NCBI GenBank assembly: GCA_018701175.1
Contig: JABIWF010000028.1
Coordinates: 1 to 42,456, forward strand
From: Methanobacteriota archaeon
Lineage (GTDB): Archaea; Thermoplasmatota; Poseidoniia; Poseidoniales; Poseidoniaceae
DNA length: 42,456 nucleotides
Direction of reading: 5' to 3'
The notes under the pieces are model-generated. The model was not told the origin of the DNA. It made no database searches and worked only from the letters and a program-made list of their open reading frames with translations. The position numbers and the translations under genes were made by a program. This document shows positions 27,006 to 35,437 of the stretch, in pieces. Every line of letters begins with the position of its first letter. The first letter of the stretch is position 1.

Positions 27006-27162
27006 GTTACGGCTACATGCCCCTGTTTGAAGAGGTTAGGGGTGAAGTGGTGATGTGTAAGGGTTCAAATGGGGTGGCGTTGAGTGGTTTGTATCTCGGC
27101 CGATGAGTGTGTGTTCATGCGAGTGAACCCGCATCCTCATAAAGCGTCGATTTAAGGACACA
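27006..27162. other. Divergent intergenic region between dph6 and psmA
   Basis: This 157-base gap has no credible gene. Its plus strand is rich in G and poor in C over about 27020-27090. Close to psmA it has interleaved short inverted repeats (GTTCA at 27113 with TGAAC at 27124; ATGCG at 27117 with CGCAT at 27130). Two TATA-like stretches follow, TCATAAAG near 27139 and ATTTAAGG near 27150. Each would suit one of the two possible psmA starts. Confidence 0.4.
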
Positions 27163-27900
27163 ATGAGAGTGAAGGAAATGCAACCAAGCGGAAGAGGATA
27201 TGACCATGGAATTACTACTTTTAGCCCAGACGGACGATTGTTCCAAGTTGAATACGCTCGTGAATCTGTAAAGCGTGGTACCACAACAGCCGGACTTAAG
27301 TTCCGTGACGGAGTAGTTTTGGTTTGTGATAAGCGTATTGTTAGCCGCCTAATTATCCCTGAATCGATTGAAAAGATGTTCAAGATTGACGAACATATTG
27401 GTATCGCAACCTCCGGCTTGGTCGCTGATGCTCGGCAACTTGTTGCACGTGCACGTGTTGATGCTCAAGTCAACCGTATCACATACGCTGCAAGCGTTCC
27501 AGTCGATGTTCTGGTCAAGAAACTCTGTGACTTCAAGCAGTCATTCACCCAATACGGCGGTTCTCGACCATTTGGCACTGCGTTGTTGATTGGCGGTGTT
27601 GACCCGAACGGTATTCACCTCTATGAGACCGACCCAAGCGGCGCATACCAATCCTATCATGCTGGTGCCATCGGCAGCGGAAGAAACACCGTGATTGAAT
27701 ACTTCGAATCCAACTGGAAAGAAGGTCTCACACTCAATGCAGCAATGAAACTCGGACTCGAAGCTCTTCGGAGTGCGAACGATACTGAACTCAACAGAGA
27801 AGCTGTGGAAGTTACCGTTGTTGATGGTGACGGATACCGTGTTCTTGACCGTTCAGAAGTGAACAAGCAAATCGACCGCTTGAAACCCCTTGAAGACTGA
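27163..27900 (+). CDS. psmA: Proteasome alpha subunit
   Basis: A 245-residue ring subunit of the 20S proteasome that forms the gate and docks the ATPase. The N-terminal gate helix region YDHGITTFSPDGRLFQVEYA and the conserved GTTTAGLKFRDGVVL segment identify it. The tail is the usual long alpha-subunit helix. The start is uncertain: ATG 27163 has AAGGA five bases upstream, while ATG 27178 gives MQPSGRGYDHGIT, closer to the family length, and lies about 25 bases from a TATA-like ATTTAAGG. It begins the proteasome/exosome gene run; SBDS follows after 55 bases. The beta subunit is not in the window. Confidence 0.95.
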   Translation: MRVKEMQPSGRGYDHGITTFSPDGRLFQVEYARESVKRGTTTAGLKFRDGVVLVCDKRIVSRLIIPESIEKMFKIDEHIGIATSGLVADARQLVARARVDAQVNRITYAASVPVDVLVKKLCDFKQSFTQYGGSRPFGTALLIGGVDPNGIHLYETDPSGAYQSYHAGAIGSGRNTVIEYFESNWKEGLTLNAAMKLGLEALRSANDTELNREAVEVTVVDGDGYRVLDRSEVNKQIDRLKPLED

Positions 27901-27955
27901 GTTTAGATAACCACGTTCAAATGCTGTCCCCCGACTCAACAATCGAGGGAACATT

Positions 27956-28642
27956 ATGGTAAGTCTTGATGATGCCGTGCTTGCACGCATGGAAAAAGGG
28001 GGAAAGCGGTACGAATTATTGGTCGATCCAAACTTGGTTGATGTGTTTAAGTCTGAACCTACATCAGTCGACCTCAATGCGTTTCTGGCAATGGATGAGG
28101 TGTTCCACGATATCAGAGGCGGCGAGCGACCAACAGAAGATGCCATTGAGAATACCTTTGGTACACAGGACATTTTTGAAATCACCAAAACCGTATTGGC
28201 AAAAGGCAGTATTCAACTTACGACTGCTCAACGTAAAGCTCGTGTTGAGCAAATGCGACAACAAATCGTTCATGAAATACACACGCAAGCAGTTGATCCG
28301 AAGACCAAAAGCCCTCATCCAAAAACCCGAATTGAGTTGGCACTCAGTGAGTCACGCTACTCAGTTGATCCATTCAAGCGCTTGGATGATCAAGTCAAAG
28401 ACGCTATTGAATTGCTTAAACCAATGATTCCACTGTCTTTTGAATCGGTACGGCTAGCTGTTCGAGTCCCAGGTTCTGCTTACGGTGGCTCATCTCGTAT
28501 TCTGCGACCATATCTTGAGAAGGAACAATGGCTTGAGAACGGCTCGTGGGCCGGAATTATTGAGATTCCTGCAGGTATGAAAGATACTATTTATGGGAAA
28601 TTAATGAGCCAATCTTCTGATACCGAAATGAAGGAACTTTGA
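27956..28642 (+). CDS. Ribosome maturation protein SBDS
   Basis: A 228-residue homologue of the Shwachman-Bodian-Diamond protein. In the known system it helps release aIF6 from the large ribosomal subunit with an EF-2-like GTPase. The three-domain layout is visible: the FYSH domain (about 1-90, with FKSEPTSVDLNAFLAMDEVFHDI), the helical middle domain (about 95-165, KARVEQMRQQIVHEIH), and a C-terminal ferredoxin-like domain. GAGGG sits eight bases before the ATG at 27956. Its place between psmA and rrp4 is the standard archaeal arrangement. Confidence 0.94.
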   Translation: MVSLDDAVLARMEKGGKRYELLVDPNLVDVFKSEPTSVDLNAFLAMDEVFHDIRGGERPTEDAIENTFGTQDIFEITKTVLAKGSIQLTTAQRKARVEQMRQQIVHEIHTQAVDPKTKSPHPKTRIELALSESRYSVDPFKRLDDQVKDAIELLKPMIPLSFESVRLAVRVPGSAYGGSSRILRPYLEKEQWLENGSWAGIIEIPAGMKDTIYGKLMSQSSDTEMKEL

Positions 28643-28725
28643 ACCGATTTTCTTGTGGTTCGATAGAATCCCTATGGGTCGGTTTTATCATGGGATGGCG
28701 ATTCGCCACGAATGGAGAGAAAGAA

Positions 28726-29421
28726 ATGTCCAACGGTCAAAACGGCGCCGAGCTGCGCCTCGTGACCCCGGGTATGGCTATTGGGCCATCAGCCGGGATT
28801 CGCGTAGGAAGTGGTGCACTCGCACAAAACGATACAATCATTGCTACCCGACTCGGGTGGGTTAAAGAATTCAACAATACGGTGTCTGTCGACCCTATTA
28901 ACAGCGCTTACATGCCTCGCTCTGGTGACCTCATCGTTGCTACAGTTGCGGAAGTTCGTAACAATCTTTGGTTCATGAACATCAACGGCCCGTTCCAGGG
29001 TCTTTTGCCAATGTCGCTTGCGCCATGGAAGGTCGAATTCGGCGCTGCACGTCAACACATGGGTATTGGCGACGTCGTTCTCGCACGTGTTCAAGAAGTC
29101 GATGAATGCCACAATGTGGTCCTCACAATGAAAGGTGTCGGCCTACGAAGACTTACTCAAGGCTCCCTACACTCCGTACCAATCAACCATCTTGAACGCC
29201 TCCGTGGTGAAGGAAACGCAACTCTTCAACGTCTTCGAGACGCTTGTGATTGCCGAATCATTGTCGGTGAAAACGGCAAAGTTTGGGTTGATGGCAACTC
29301 AGAAGGAACTGCTTGGGCTCGCCAAGCGTTCGACTTGGTTCTCAAATCAGGACACAAAGACACATTCGAAGCAGATTTAACTGCTCTTGAAAAAAATGCT
29401 CCAAAAAATGGTGATGCTTAA
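28726..29421 (+). CDS. rrp4: Exosome RNA-binding cap subunit Rrp4
   Basis: A 231-residue protein that sits on top of the exosome ring and feeds RNA into it. It has an N-terminal beta domain (LVTPGMAIG), an S1 domain (about 60-135, GDLIVATVAEVRNNLWFMNI) and a KH domain (about 150-205, LRDACDCRIIVGENGKVWVDG). The ATG at 28726 follows GGAGAG by a good distance. Upstream in-frame starts (28639, 28690) would add residues unlike the family. Its stop overlaps the rrp41 start by one base, so translation is coupled. Confidence 0.93.
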   Translation: MSNGQNGAELRLVTPGMAIGPSAGIRVGSGALAQNDTIIATRLGWVKEFNNTVSVDPINSAYMPRSGDLIVATVAEVRNNLWFMNINGPFQGLLPMSLAPWKVEFGAARQHMGIGDVVLARVQEVDECHNVVLTMKGVGLRRLTQGSLHSVPINHLERLRGEGNATLQRLRDACDCRIIVGENGKVWVDGNSEGTAWARQAFDLVLKSGHKDTFEADLTALEKNAPKNGDA

Positions 29422-30149
29422 TGGGCGGATACGGTGATGTACAATTATTACGCGACGACGGTCTACGACTGGACGGACGCAAGCTTGACGAAATGCGACC
29501 AGTTTCTATCGAGGCAGGAATACTTCCTGCCGCAGATGGTTCAGCAATGGTGACGCATGGATTGAATGTCGCAGTTGCTGCTGTGTATGGTCCTATGGAA
29601 GCGCATCCTCGAAAGATTCAGCGCCAAGACCGTGCAGTCATTGACGTGCGATACAACATGGCTCCTTTCTCAACCGGCGACCGAATTCGTCCGGGTTACA
29701 ATCGACGCTCCCGTGAAATCTCCAAGGTTACCGCTGAAGCCCTCGAGTCAGTCGTCCTTGTTGAGCGATTTCCTCGCTCGAAAATCCGTGTAGAAATCGA
29801 AATCTTGGCTGCTGAAGCAGGAACTCGCTGTGCTGGTCTTACCGCTGCAGCAGTTGCACTTGCTGACGCTGGAATCCCAATGCGTGACCTCATTGTCGGT
29901 GTCGCTTCTGGGAAAGTCGAAGGCATCGTTGTTCTCGATCTTGACAAAGCAGAAGACAACTATGGACAAGCTGATTTGCCAGTTGGCATTCTTCCAAACA
30001 CCGGTGAAATTGCTTTCCTCCAAATGGATGGTGACCTTTCCCCTGATGAATACAATCTGGCAATGGAATACAACTTCAAAGCCGCTGCTGAGATTCATGA
30101 AATCATGGTCGATGCACTCAAGCGCAGATACGAAGGAGGGGAAAACTGA
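29421..30149 (+). CDS. rrp41: Exosome catalytic subunit Rrp41
   Basis: A 242-residue RNase PH-type phosphorolytic exoribonuclease, the active subunit of the archaeal exosome. LRLDGRKLDEMRP opens the fold. The phosphate/RNA-binding arginines (GYNRRSREIS, about 93-96) and the acidic active-site stretch DLDKAEDNYGQADLP (about 173-187) are intact. It pairs with Rrp42, whose gene follows. GGTGAT upstream overlaps the end of rrp4, and the start overlaps its stop by one base; the stop in turn overlaps rrp42 by one base. Confidence 0.95.
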   Translation: MGGYGDVQLLRDDGLRLDGRKLDEMRPVSIEAGILPAADGSAMVTHGLNVAVAAVYGPMEAHPRKIQRQDRAVIDVRYNMAPFSTGDRIRPGYNRRSREISKVTAEALESVVLVERFPRSKIRVEIEILAAEAGTRCAGLTAAAVALADAGIPMRDLIVGVASGKVEGIVVLDLDKAEDNYGQADLPVGILPNTGEIAFLQMDGDLSPDEYNLAMEYNFKAAAEIHEIMVDALKRRYEGGEN

Positions 30150-30934
30150 TGGTCGAACTCGTACCAACATTGCTTCGCCAAGAACTCGCTCGCCTCGCAG
30201 AAGACGATCAACGACTCGATGGTCGTGCTCAATGGGAGGGCCGCGAAGTCAGCCTTGAAGTCGATTGCCTCTACAATGCTGAAGGTTCCGCAAAAGTCGT
30301 AATGGGCAAAACCATTGTCTATGCAGGTGTTAAGTTCGAACTCCGAACACCTTGGCCCGACCGCCCGAGTCAGGGATCACTCATGTGCGGTGCCGAACTA
30401 CGACCTGTCGCTCACCGAAAGTATGAGCCAGGACCACCTTCTCCCGAATCCATTGAATTGGGCCGAGTTGTTGACCGCGGTATCCGTGAATCCGGATGCA
30501 TTGACATGGAAAGTCTCTGCATTGTTCCTGGAGAGAAAGTCTGGGGTGTCATGATTGACATCCATGTTCTTTCCGACGGCGGAAATATTTTCGATGCGTG
30601 TGGGCTTGCCGCAATCGCTGCTTTGCGAACTGCAATTGTCCCTGCTGAACGATTTGATGTTGGTGAAGATTACAAACTGAAAGTCAATGGAACACCCATC
30701 ATGTCATCGTTTACTCGTGTCGGAGGTCGTTACATTTACGACCCATCTGAAGAGGAAGAACTTGGTGGCGATGAGCGAATCCATATTACGCTCGGAGACG
30801 AGGGTCACCTCCACTCCCTACAAAAGGGGTTAAGAGGGGTGTTCACGCCGGCCGAATTTGCAGAGATATTCGATGTGGCGCATCAGCGATGTACCGACCT
30901 TCGAACACTCGTGGCAAACCAGGAGGGGAACTGA
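30149..30934 (+). CDS. rrp42: Exosome structural subunit Rrp42
   Basis: A 261-residue RNase PH-fold subunit that alternates with Rrp41 in the hexameric ring and helps bind RNA, but is catalytically inactive in known archaea. The DQRLDGRAQWEGREVSLEV opening and the SCIDMESLCIVPGEKVWG-type core (GCIDMESLC) are recognisable, while the acidic catalytic stretch of Rrp41 is absent. A strong GGAGGGG lies eight bases before the ATG. The stop abuts the rpl37ae TTG directly. Confidence 0.94.
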   Translation: MVELVPTLLRQELARLAEDDQRLDGRAQWEGREVSLEVDCLYNAEGSAKVVMGKTIVYAGVKFELRTPWPDRPSQGSLMCGAELRPVAHRKYEPGPPSPESIELGRVVDRGIRESGCIDMESLCIVPGEKVWGVMIDIHVLSDGGNIFDACGLAAIAALRTAIVPAERFDVGEDYKLKVNGTPIMSSFTRVGGRYIYDPSEEEELGGDERIHITLGDEGHLHSLQKGLRGVFTPAEFAEIFDVAHQRCTDLRTLVANQEGN

Positions 30935-31294
30935 TTGGCAAAGCGAACACAAAAAGCAGGCGCAACAGCACGATTTGGAGCACGATACGGTGTATCCGTA
31001 CGACGTAACGCAGGGTCAGCACTGGCGAAGAAAACCGCCAAGTACACCTGTCCGGTTTGTCAATACCGTAAGGTGACTCGAAAATCCGTCGGAATTTGGT
31101 CTTGTGGAAAGTGCGGACACACCTTCGCCGGTGGCGCATGGGAACCATTCACTCGTGCTTCAGATACCAACAGCCGAATTCTACGCCGTTCAGTCGAAGG
31201 TGCAACCACCGCAGACATGGCATTCATTGCACAACAAGCAGCAATGGATTACGAACGTGCACTCGCTGCTGGCGAAATCTCTGAAGAAGAGTGA
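30935..31294 (+). CDS. rpl37ae: Large ribosomal subunit protein L37Ae (eL43) with C-terminal extension, TTG start
   Basis: A 119-residue zinc-finger ribosomal protein. The KAGATARFGARYG opening and the zinc finger C39, C42, C57, C60 (CPVC then SCGKC) are diagnostic, followed by FAGGAWEP. The usual archaeal protein is about 70-95 residues; here about 30 extra residues (RILRRSVEGA to ISEEE) form a likely helix. TTG at 30935 is the start, since AGGAGGGG lies just upstream and the first residues match the family. It sits immediately after rrp42. The small RNA polymerase subunit gene that often follows in other archaea is missing. Confidence 0.93.
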   Translation: MAKRTQKAGATARFGARYGVSVRRNAGSALAKKTAKYTCPVCQYRKVTRKSVGIWSCGKCGHTFAGGAWEPFTRASDTNSRILRRSVEGATTADMAFIAQQAAMDYERALAAGEISEEE

Positions 31295-31316
31295 GCACTC
31301 TCGTGGAGTGTTGACG

Positions 31317-31571
31317 ATGTCGTGGTCATTGACCCTGTCCGTTCAATCCAATTCACGTGAAGACACCAGAGCTCTTGCCGATGCACTCATCACTGATGAG
31401 GAAGTGATTTGGGCCAGTTCCTTCAAACACTTTTCTTTCCAACTGAATGAAGACAAAGCAAAGGATTTGCGTGCAATGCTCAATACCCGCATGCGTGGTC
31501 TCATCGCAGTAGATTCTCTACTTGCATCTCTCGTGGACCAGTCCGAGGGTTCATCAACCCAAGGCCAGTGA
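31317..31571 (+). CDS. KEOPS complex subunit Pcc1
   Basis: An 84-residue dimerisation subunit of the KEOPS complex, which makes t6A37 in ANN-decoding tRNAs. The pattern SLTLSVQSNSREDTRALADAL and the later RMRGLIAVDSLLASL helix match small Pcc1 proteins. The position between rpl37ae and prefoldin beta is the standard archaeal place. The ATG at 31317 follows GGAGTG. A longer frame exists upstream but overlaps rpl37ae and lacks a ribosome site. The other KEOPS genes are outside the window. The call rests partly on context because the protein is short. Confidence 0.78.
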   Translation: MSWSLTLSVQSNSREDTRALADALITDEEVIWASSFKHFSFQLNEDKAKDLRAMLNTRMRGLIAVDSLLASLVDQSEGSSTQGQ

Positions 31572-31588
31572 GAACAACAGGTGAGCGT

Positions 31589-31909
31589 ATGGATAACATG
31601 GAACAACTACAAGTCGTCGTCAACGAAGTACAGTCTGCTCGCCAGCAACTTGCAAACTTAAGAGCCCAAGTTTTGGAACTTGAGACCACGCTTGAATCTG
31701 TCAAGACACAACCTGCAGACCTGGCTCTTCACCAACAAATGGGTGGCGTAATGGTGGAAGTTTCCGACCGTGAAGCACTCGTTAAGGAACTCGATCAAAC
31801 ACTTACGGCTCTCAAAGAGCATCTCGAACGGTTCGCTGGACGTGAAGCAGAACTTCTTGCAACCTATGACCAGCTCAAACAAATGCTTTCGGGGTCGGAG
31901 AACGCATGA
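31589..31909 (+). CDS. pfdB: Prefoldin beta subunit
   Basis: A 106-residue coiled-coil chaperone subunit. Heptad-like helices run at both ends (about 5-45 and 65-103) around a short central hairpin (ALHQQMGGVMVEVSDRE), as in class II prefoldin beta. Four beta and two alpha subunits form the jellyfish complex that passes proteins to the thermosome. AGGTGA seven bases upstream supports the ATG at 31589; a GTG at 31568 and ATG at 31598 are alternatives. The stop overlaps the next ATG by four bases. Confidence 0.88.
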   Translation: MDNMEQLQVVVNEVQSARQQLANLRAQVLELETTLESVKTQPADLALHQQMGGVMVEVSDREALVKELDQTLTALKEHLERFAGREAELLATYDQLKQMLSGSENA

Positions 31910-32907
31910 GCACCGATGAGCAGCAAGCAGACTTGGAATCGTTTCACGATTGGCTGTTGAATGCTTGCTCACGTGGTGCTGTACCAATTGTTACCGGCAA
32001 GAACGGAGACATGGATACCATTGGCTCAGCCGTTGCCCTCTCTGCAGCCCATCCGAACCTGATGGCATGTGGGCTTCATTTGGGAAGAACTGCTAAGCGT
32101 ATGGTGGAATCGCTACAAGCACCCTTCCGGAAATTATCAGATCAGCAAACTGTGTGGCCAAAAAATATTGGTGGTGTCATCATTGTCGATGCTGCTGCTG
32201 CAGGTCAAGTTGGTGTTTCTCTACCTGAAGGTACACCTCTTTGCGTTCTGGACCATCATGCGACATGTGATTGGGAACTCGGTGAAAACGATCTGTTATT
32301 GCAATGGGATGTCCGTGCAACAACACAGATTGTCGACGCTTATCTTCGACTCTATGCACCTCAGGCCCGCTCGATCGTGGTTCGAAAGATGCTTTTGGCA
32401 GGCTTGTTAACCGACACTGCTCGTTTTCGCCATGCAGACAAGGGTGCATTCCAAACAGCCGTCAATCTCCTTTCAGGTGACGATATTGATTACGCATCCT
32501 TTGTCGAATCTGTCGAATCAGAAACCACTTCTCCCAGCGAAAGGGGGAGCCTTTTGCGAGGGCTTGAACGTGCCACATCAATTGATTCTGGTGCGTGGAA
32601 TATTGTCCATACCTATTCAGGCACACTTGAAGGACGATTAGCAAGCCTGCTCATTGGCACTGGTGCAGAAATTGCTCTCGTGAGCAGATTCCGGGATGGA
32701 ACAACCCGTCTCACGGCTCGTGCATCACGGCACACAACTCAGCGGGGCATTCATCTTGGAGAACTGATGGAAAAAGTCGCTGAACAAATCGGCGGCGAAG
32801 GTGGAGGTCACGATGGCGCTGCAGGTTGGAGCGGTACAACCGATCGCATTGCCGCAGAATCATCTTTTATTACACAAGTTGCGCACATATCAAGGAGAGA
32901 AGATTGA
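31906..32907 (+). CDS. DHH-family phosphoesterase
   Basis: A 333-residue protein of the RecJ/NrnA superfamily, which cleaves short oligonucleotides, cyclic dinucleotide products or single-stranded nucleic acid with manganese. Motifs: GDMDTIGSAVAL (about 34-45), IIVDAAAAGQVG (about 91-102), the DHH box LDHHAT (about 114-119), GLLTDTARF (about 167-175), and the C-terminal DHHA1 glycine box GGEGGGHDGAAG (about 297-308). The first motif lacks the usual histidine before the Asp pair. The position in the exosome operon makes an RNA end-processing role plausible, for example removing short oligonucleotides left by the exosome; this is inference. It overlaps pfdB by four bases and the next gene by one. 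Confidence 0.86.
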   Translation: MSTDEQQADLESFHDWLLNACSRGAVPIVTGKNGDMDTIGSAVALSAAHPNLMACGLHLGRTAKRMVESLQAPFRKLSDQQTVWPKNIGGVIIVDAAAAGQVGVSLPEGTPLCVLDHHATCDWELGENDLLLQWDVRATTQIVDAYLRLYAPQARSIVVRKMLLAGLLTDTARFRHADKGAFQTAVNLLSGDDIDYASFVESVESETTSPSERGSLLRGLERATSIDSGAWNIVHTYSGTLEGRLASLLIGTGAEIALVSRFRDGTTRLTARASRHTTQRGIHLGELMEKVAEQIGGEGGGHDGAAGWSGTTDRIAAESSFITQVAHISRRED

Positions 32908-33971
32908 TGTCCGAAATTGAACTTCCAAAAGCACCAGGATACTTTATTTCCAAGTGGAGAGAACAAGGACCGGTCGATATCGACATGCTCACCAGGTGGC
33001 GAGATGAAATGAATTGGACCACTTGGTTACCGCTTGCAGAAGCCGCTATGTTCTTGGACGCTGCTGAGCTCTTAGCGCTCATTGAAACAGTACTCAGTCC
33101 TGCGGAAACAGCAACACTCTCATTGGTTCGACGTCGAATGCTCGGTGATACACGTTTGCAGCCGAGCATTGAAGCCGCATTGGATGTAGCACGTCACCCC
33201 GATACTCGAGACTTAGCGCTTGAAGGCCGTCTTCGAATGGAACTGGGCCTTGCAAAATATGAGGCTGGAGATTCTGAAGGTGCCAAGGAGGATTTAACTT
33301 GGGCTGAAACCCGTCTCAAGTCCGTCGCTCAGGCAAGCCGAGACCACGATCTTTCTTTGATCAACAAGGCAGCACTTCATACCGCTTGTGGTGAACCAGT
33401 CATGGCTCTGACAGTCTACTCGGATATACCTCGTAACGGCAGTCATGCTGACGAAACAATCGCTCTCTCACGGCTCGGTGCAAGTCGGATTTGTGCTGCT
33501 CTTGGCCATGATTTTGATGCTGCCCGTCACGCATGGAATGCACATGCACACGCCATCAAAGCGAACCAAGTCGGTATGGCAATTGAAGGCGGTGCCTTGT
33601 TTTTGGATTTCGCAAGTTCTTCAATAGATGAAAATGCTGAAAAAATGCTCATCCAAGTTGAAAATTCACGTCCTCGCGAGGCTGGAGAGGCTGCTCATGC
33701 TTTACGAATTCACCCCGATGATATCGATAACGTATTCCAGTGGTGTTGCTCAAACATGCCTGAAGAATCCTCTGGTGCGGACCGACCTGATTTGCGAGCC
33801 ATGGTAAGTCTTGCACATCGATTCGAAAAACTAGAGGTCTTCAGTGAAATGCTGAATAATCCTGATTCAGTTGAGGATCCTATGCTGGCTGCAATTGTCC
33901 AGAGTTTCATTCAAGATCAACATCTCAAAGGACTTTGGGATATTCGTCTGGCTACACTGACAATGCTCTAA
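32907..33971 (+). CDS. Alpha-helical repeat (TPR-like) protein, unknown function
   Basis: A 354-residue soluble protein that is almost all helix. Alanine- and leucine-rich helix pairs such as [22 protein letters not shown] suggest degenerate TPR repeats, used for protein contacts. I recognise no catalytic motif. CAAGGAGAG gives a strong ribosome site for the ATG at 32907, which overlaps the DHH stop, so it is translationally coupled to the exosome-operon tail. Longer in-frame starts would lie inside the DHH gene. Its end overlaps the convergent NUDIX gene by four bases. Confidence 0.78.
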   Translation: MSEIELPKAPGYFISKWREQGPVDIDMLTRWRDEMNWTTWLPLAEAAMFLDAAELLALIETVLSPAETATLSLVRRRMLGDTRLQPSIEAALDVARHPDTRDLALEGRLRMELGLAKYEAGDSEGAKEDLTWAETRLKSVAQASRDHDLSLINKAALHTACGEPVMALTVYSDIPRNGSHADETIALSRLGASRICAALGHDFDAARHAWNAHAHAIKANQVGMAIEGGALFLDFASSSIDENAEKMLIQVENSRPREAGEAAHALRIHPDDIDNVFQWCCSNMPEESSGADRPDLRAMVSLAHRFEKLEVFSEMLNNPDSVEDPMLAAIVQSFIQDQHLKGLWDIRLATLTML

Positions 33972-34375
33972 TTTCCCGCACAACACCAATCGGATAAATC
34001 TGTGAACTCTTCCACTGTCCATTCTTTGAGAGGTGGAACTTCTTCCCACCATTTCACTTTCGCCACTTTGTCATCGTGCACATTCCACTCCATAATTGCA
34101 GTCTCCTCAACGACCACATGGGCGACCCACCCTTTTGGGTAATACGTTGTATTCCAACGCTGAATCTTTCCAGTAAGTCCAGTCTCTTCATGCAATTCTC
34201 TTAACATTGCTTCATCTGGGGTCTCACCTGATTCAATGTGTCCTCCTGGAATTTCCCATCCTCTTTGTGGATGCTCAACGAACAAAACCATGCCACCTTT
34301 ACCAAGTTGAATGTTCTGTTTGGAACGAGTGGTGACCCAAGCCAAAACAAACTTCGGTCGTGTGGACTGCGACAT
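33968..34375 (-). CDS. NUDIX hydrolase
   Basis: A 135-residue pyrophosphohydrolase. The NUDIX box (about residues 45-67) reads [20 protein letters not shown] then TGL, keeping all catalytic glutamates. EIPGG just before it fits MutT-like enzymes acting on nucleoside diphosphate compounds. The substrate cannot be told. It begins 9 bases after the TPR-like gene on the same strand, so the two may be co-transcribed. Its stop overlaps the convergent helical-repeat gene by four bases. Confidence 0.9.
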   Translation of the reverse strand: MSQSTRPKFVLAWVTTRSKQNIQLGKGGMVLFVEHPQRGWEIPGGHIESGETPDEAMLRELHEETGLTGKIQRWNTTYYPKGWVAHVVVEETAIMEWNVHDDKVAKVKWWEEVPPLKEWTVEEFTDLSDWCCAGN

Positions 34376-34384
34376 TTCAACACC

Positions 34385-35392
34385 TCAAAATGCATTCTTC
34401 GCCTTTTGAACCCACTCTTCTGCCCATTCTTCGCCTTGAGAGACGAGCCGCCGTGCGAGGAAGAATGCTTCAGAAGCATCCCCAGCGTCCATGAGTGATT
34501 GGAGGCGAACCATGTCTTGGTTTTCCTTCACGGCTTCAACTTCCACTGTTTGATCCATTCGAGGTTCTTCAGTGAGTGTTGAAATGCGCTTTGAGAGTTG
34601 CATCATCTGTTCGAGGAATTGTGAACGTTTTTCGATGCTTGGAGCAGTCCACGGCTTTTCTTCCTCTCCCATCATTTTACCGGTGATTCTCTGCAGGAAT
34701 GAATCCCGTGGTGTTTGATGGGGCTGCAATTGTTGTACGTGATCATAGCATGACCATGCCTCATCCATTTCCGAGCGTCGCTCGTACAGCCTACCGAGTT
34801 CCATCCACAACTCGTGGTTGTTTGGCCGATGGGCGAGAAGATGCCGTGCTAATTCGATAAAGAGTCCTTCACGGCCGCCAGAGCGAATACGTTCAAGCCT
34901 TCTTGCGTAGACAATATTCGCTCGTTGGTCGCTAAAATCCAAACGTCTGCATCGTTCAGCGAAATCCTGTAGTTCGATTTCAATCGATTCAGACTCAGAA
35001 TACATTTCCCACCAAGCATTGGGGTCCAATGGGTCTCGTGCAAATGCTGCTTCGAGTAATTCAAGGCCAACGAGTAAGAAATCCACCTCTTTGAGTTGAT
35101 CGATTTGTTCTGGATCTCGTCCGAGGACGATGAAGACGTCTTCGAGAACCGCACTCAAGCCGTCACCGTCTTGATTGACAACTTTGATGTCTGCCAGACA
35201 ACGCCAATTTCTCTCGTCGGTGAAATCATGGAGCAGTGCTTGACGAGCATTTTGTTCCGCCCATTGCATGTTGTCTTCGAACCGGTCTGGATCTTTCGAT
35301 GCCAGGCGGGCAAATTTTTGAGCTTGCGTTCTGTACCGGTTGCCGAGGTTGCGTCGGGGGTGTTGCAAAAGGTCTGCACTTTCCCCTACCAT
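34385..35392 (-). CDS. TPR-repeat protein, unknown function
   Basis: A 335-residue soluble helical protein. A clear TPR-type unit is NNHELWMELGRLYERRSEMDEAWSCYDHV (about residues 193-221, quoted in part as ELWMELGRLYE), and similar helix pairs lie before it. A Met/Lys-rich helix near 260-285 and a final helical hairpin follow. It is probably a scaffold, with no visible active site. The ATG at 35392 follows GAGTGG; a GTG at 35401 would add three residues. UbiD lies 45 bases upstream on the same strand. Confidence 0.78.
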   Translation of the reverse strand: MVGESADLLQHPRRNLGNRYRTQAQKFARLASKDPDRFEDNMQWAEQNARQALLHDFTDERNWRCLADIKVVNQDGDGLSAVLEDVFIVLGRDPEQIDQLKEVDFLLVGLELLEAAFARDPLDPNAWWEMYSESESIEIELQDFAERCRRLDFSDQRANIVYARRLERIRSGGREGLFIELARHLLAHRPNNHELWMELGRLYERRSEMDEAWSCYDHVQQLQPHQTPRDSFLQRITGKMMGEEEKPWTAPSIEKRSQFLEQMMQLSKRISTLTEEPRMDQTVEVEAVKENQDMVRLQSLMDAGDASEAFFLARRLVSQGEEWAEEWVQKAKNAF

Positions 35393-35437
35393 AGCGACCA
35401 CTCAATGTCTTCGCTTTCAATATCTTCGATGTGATGC

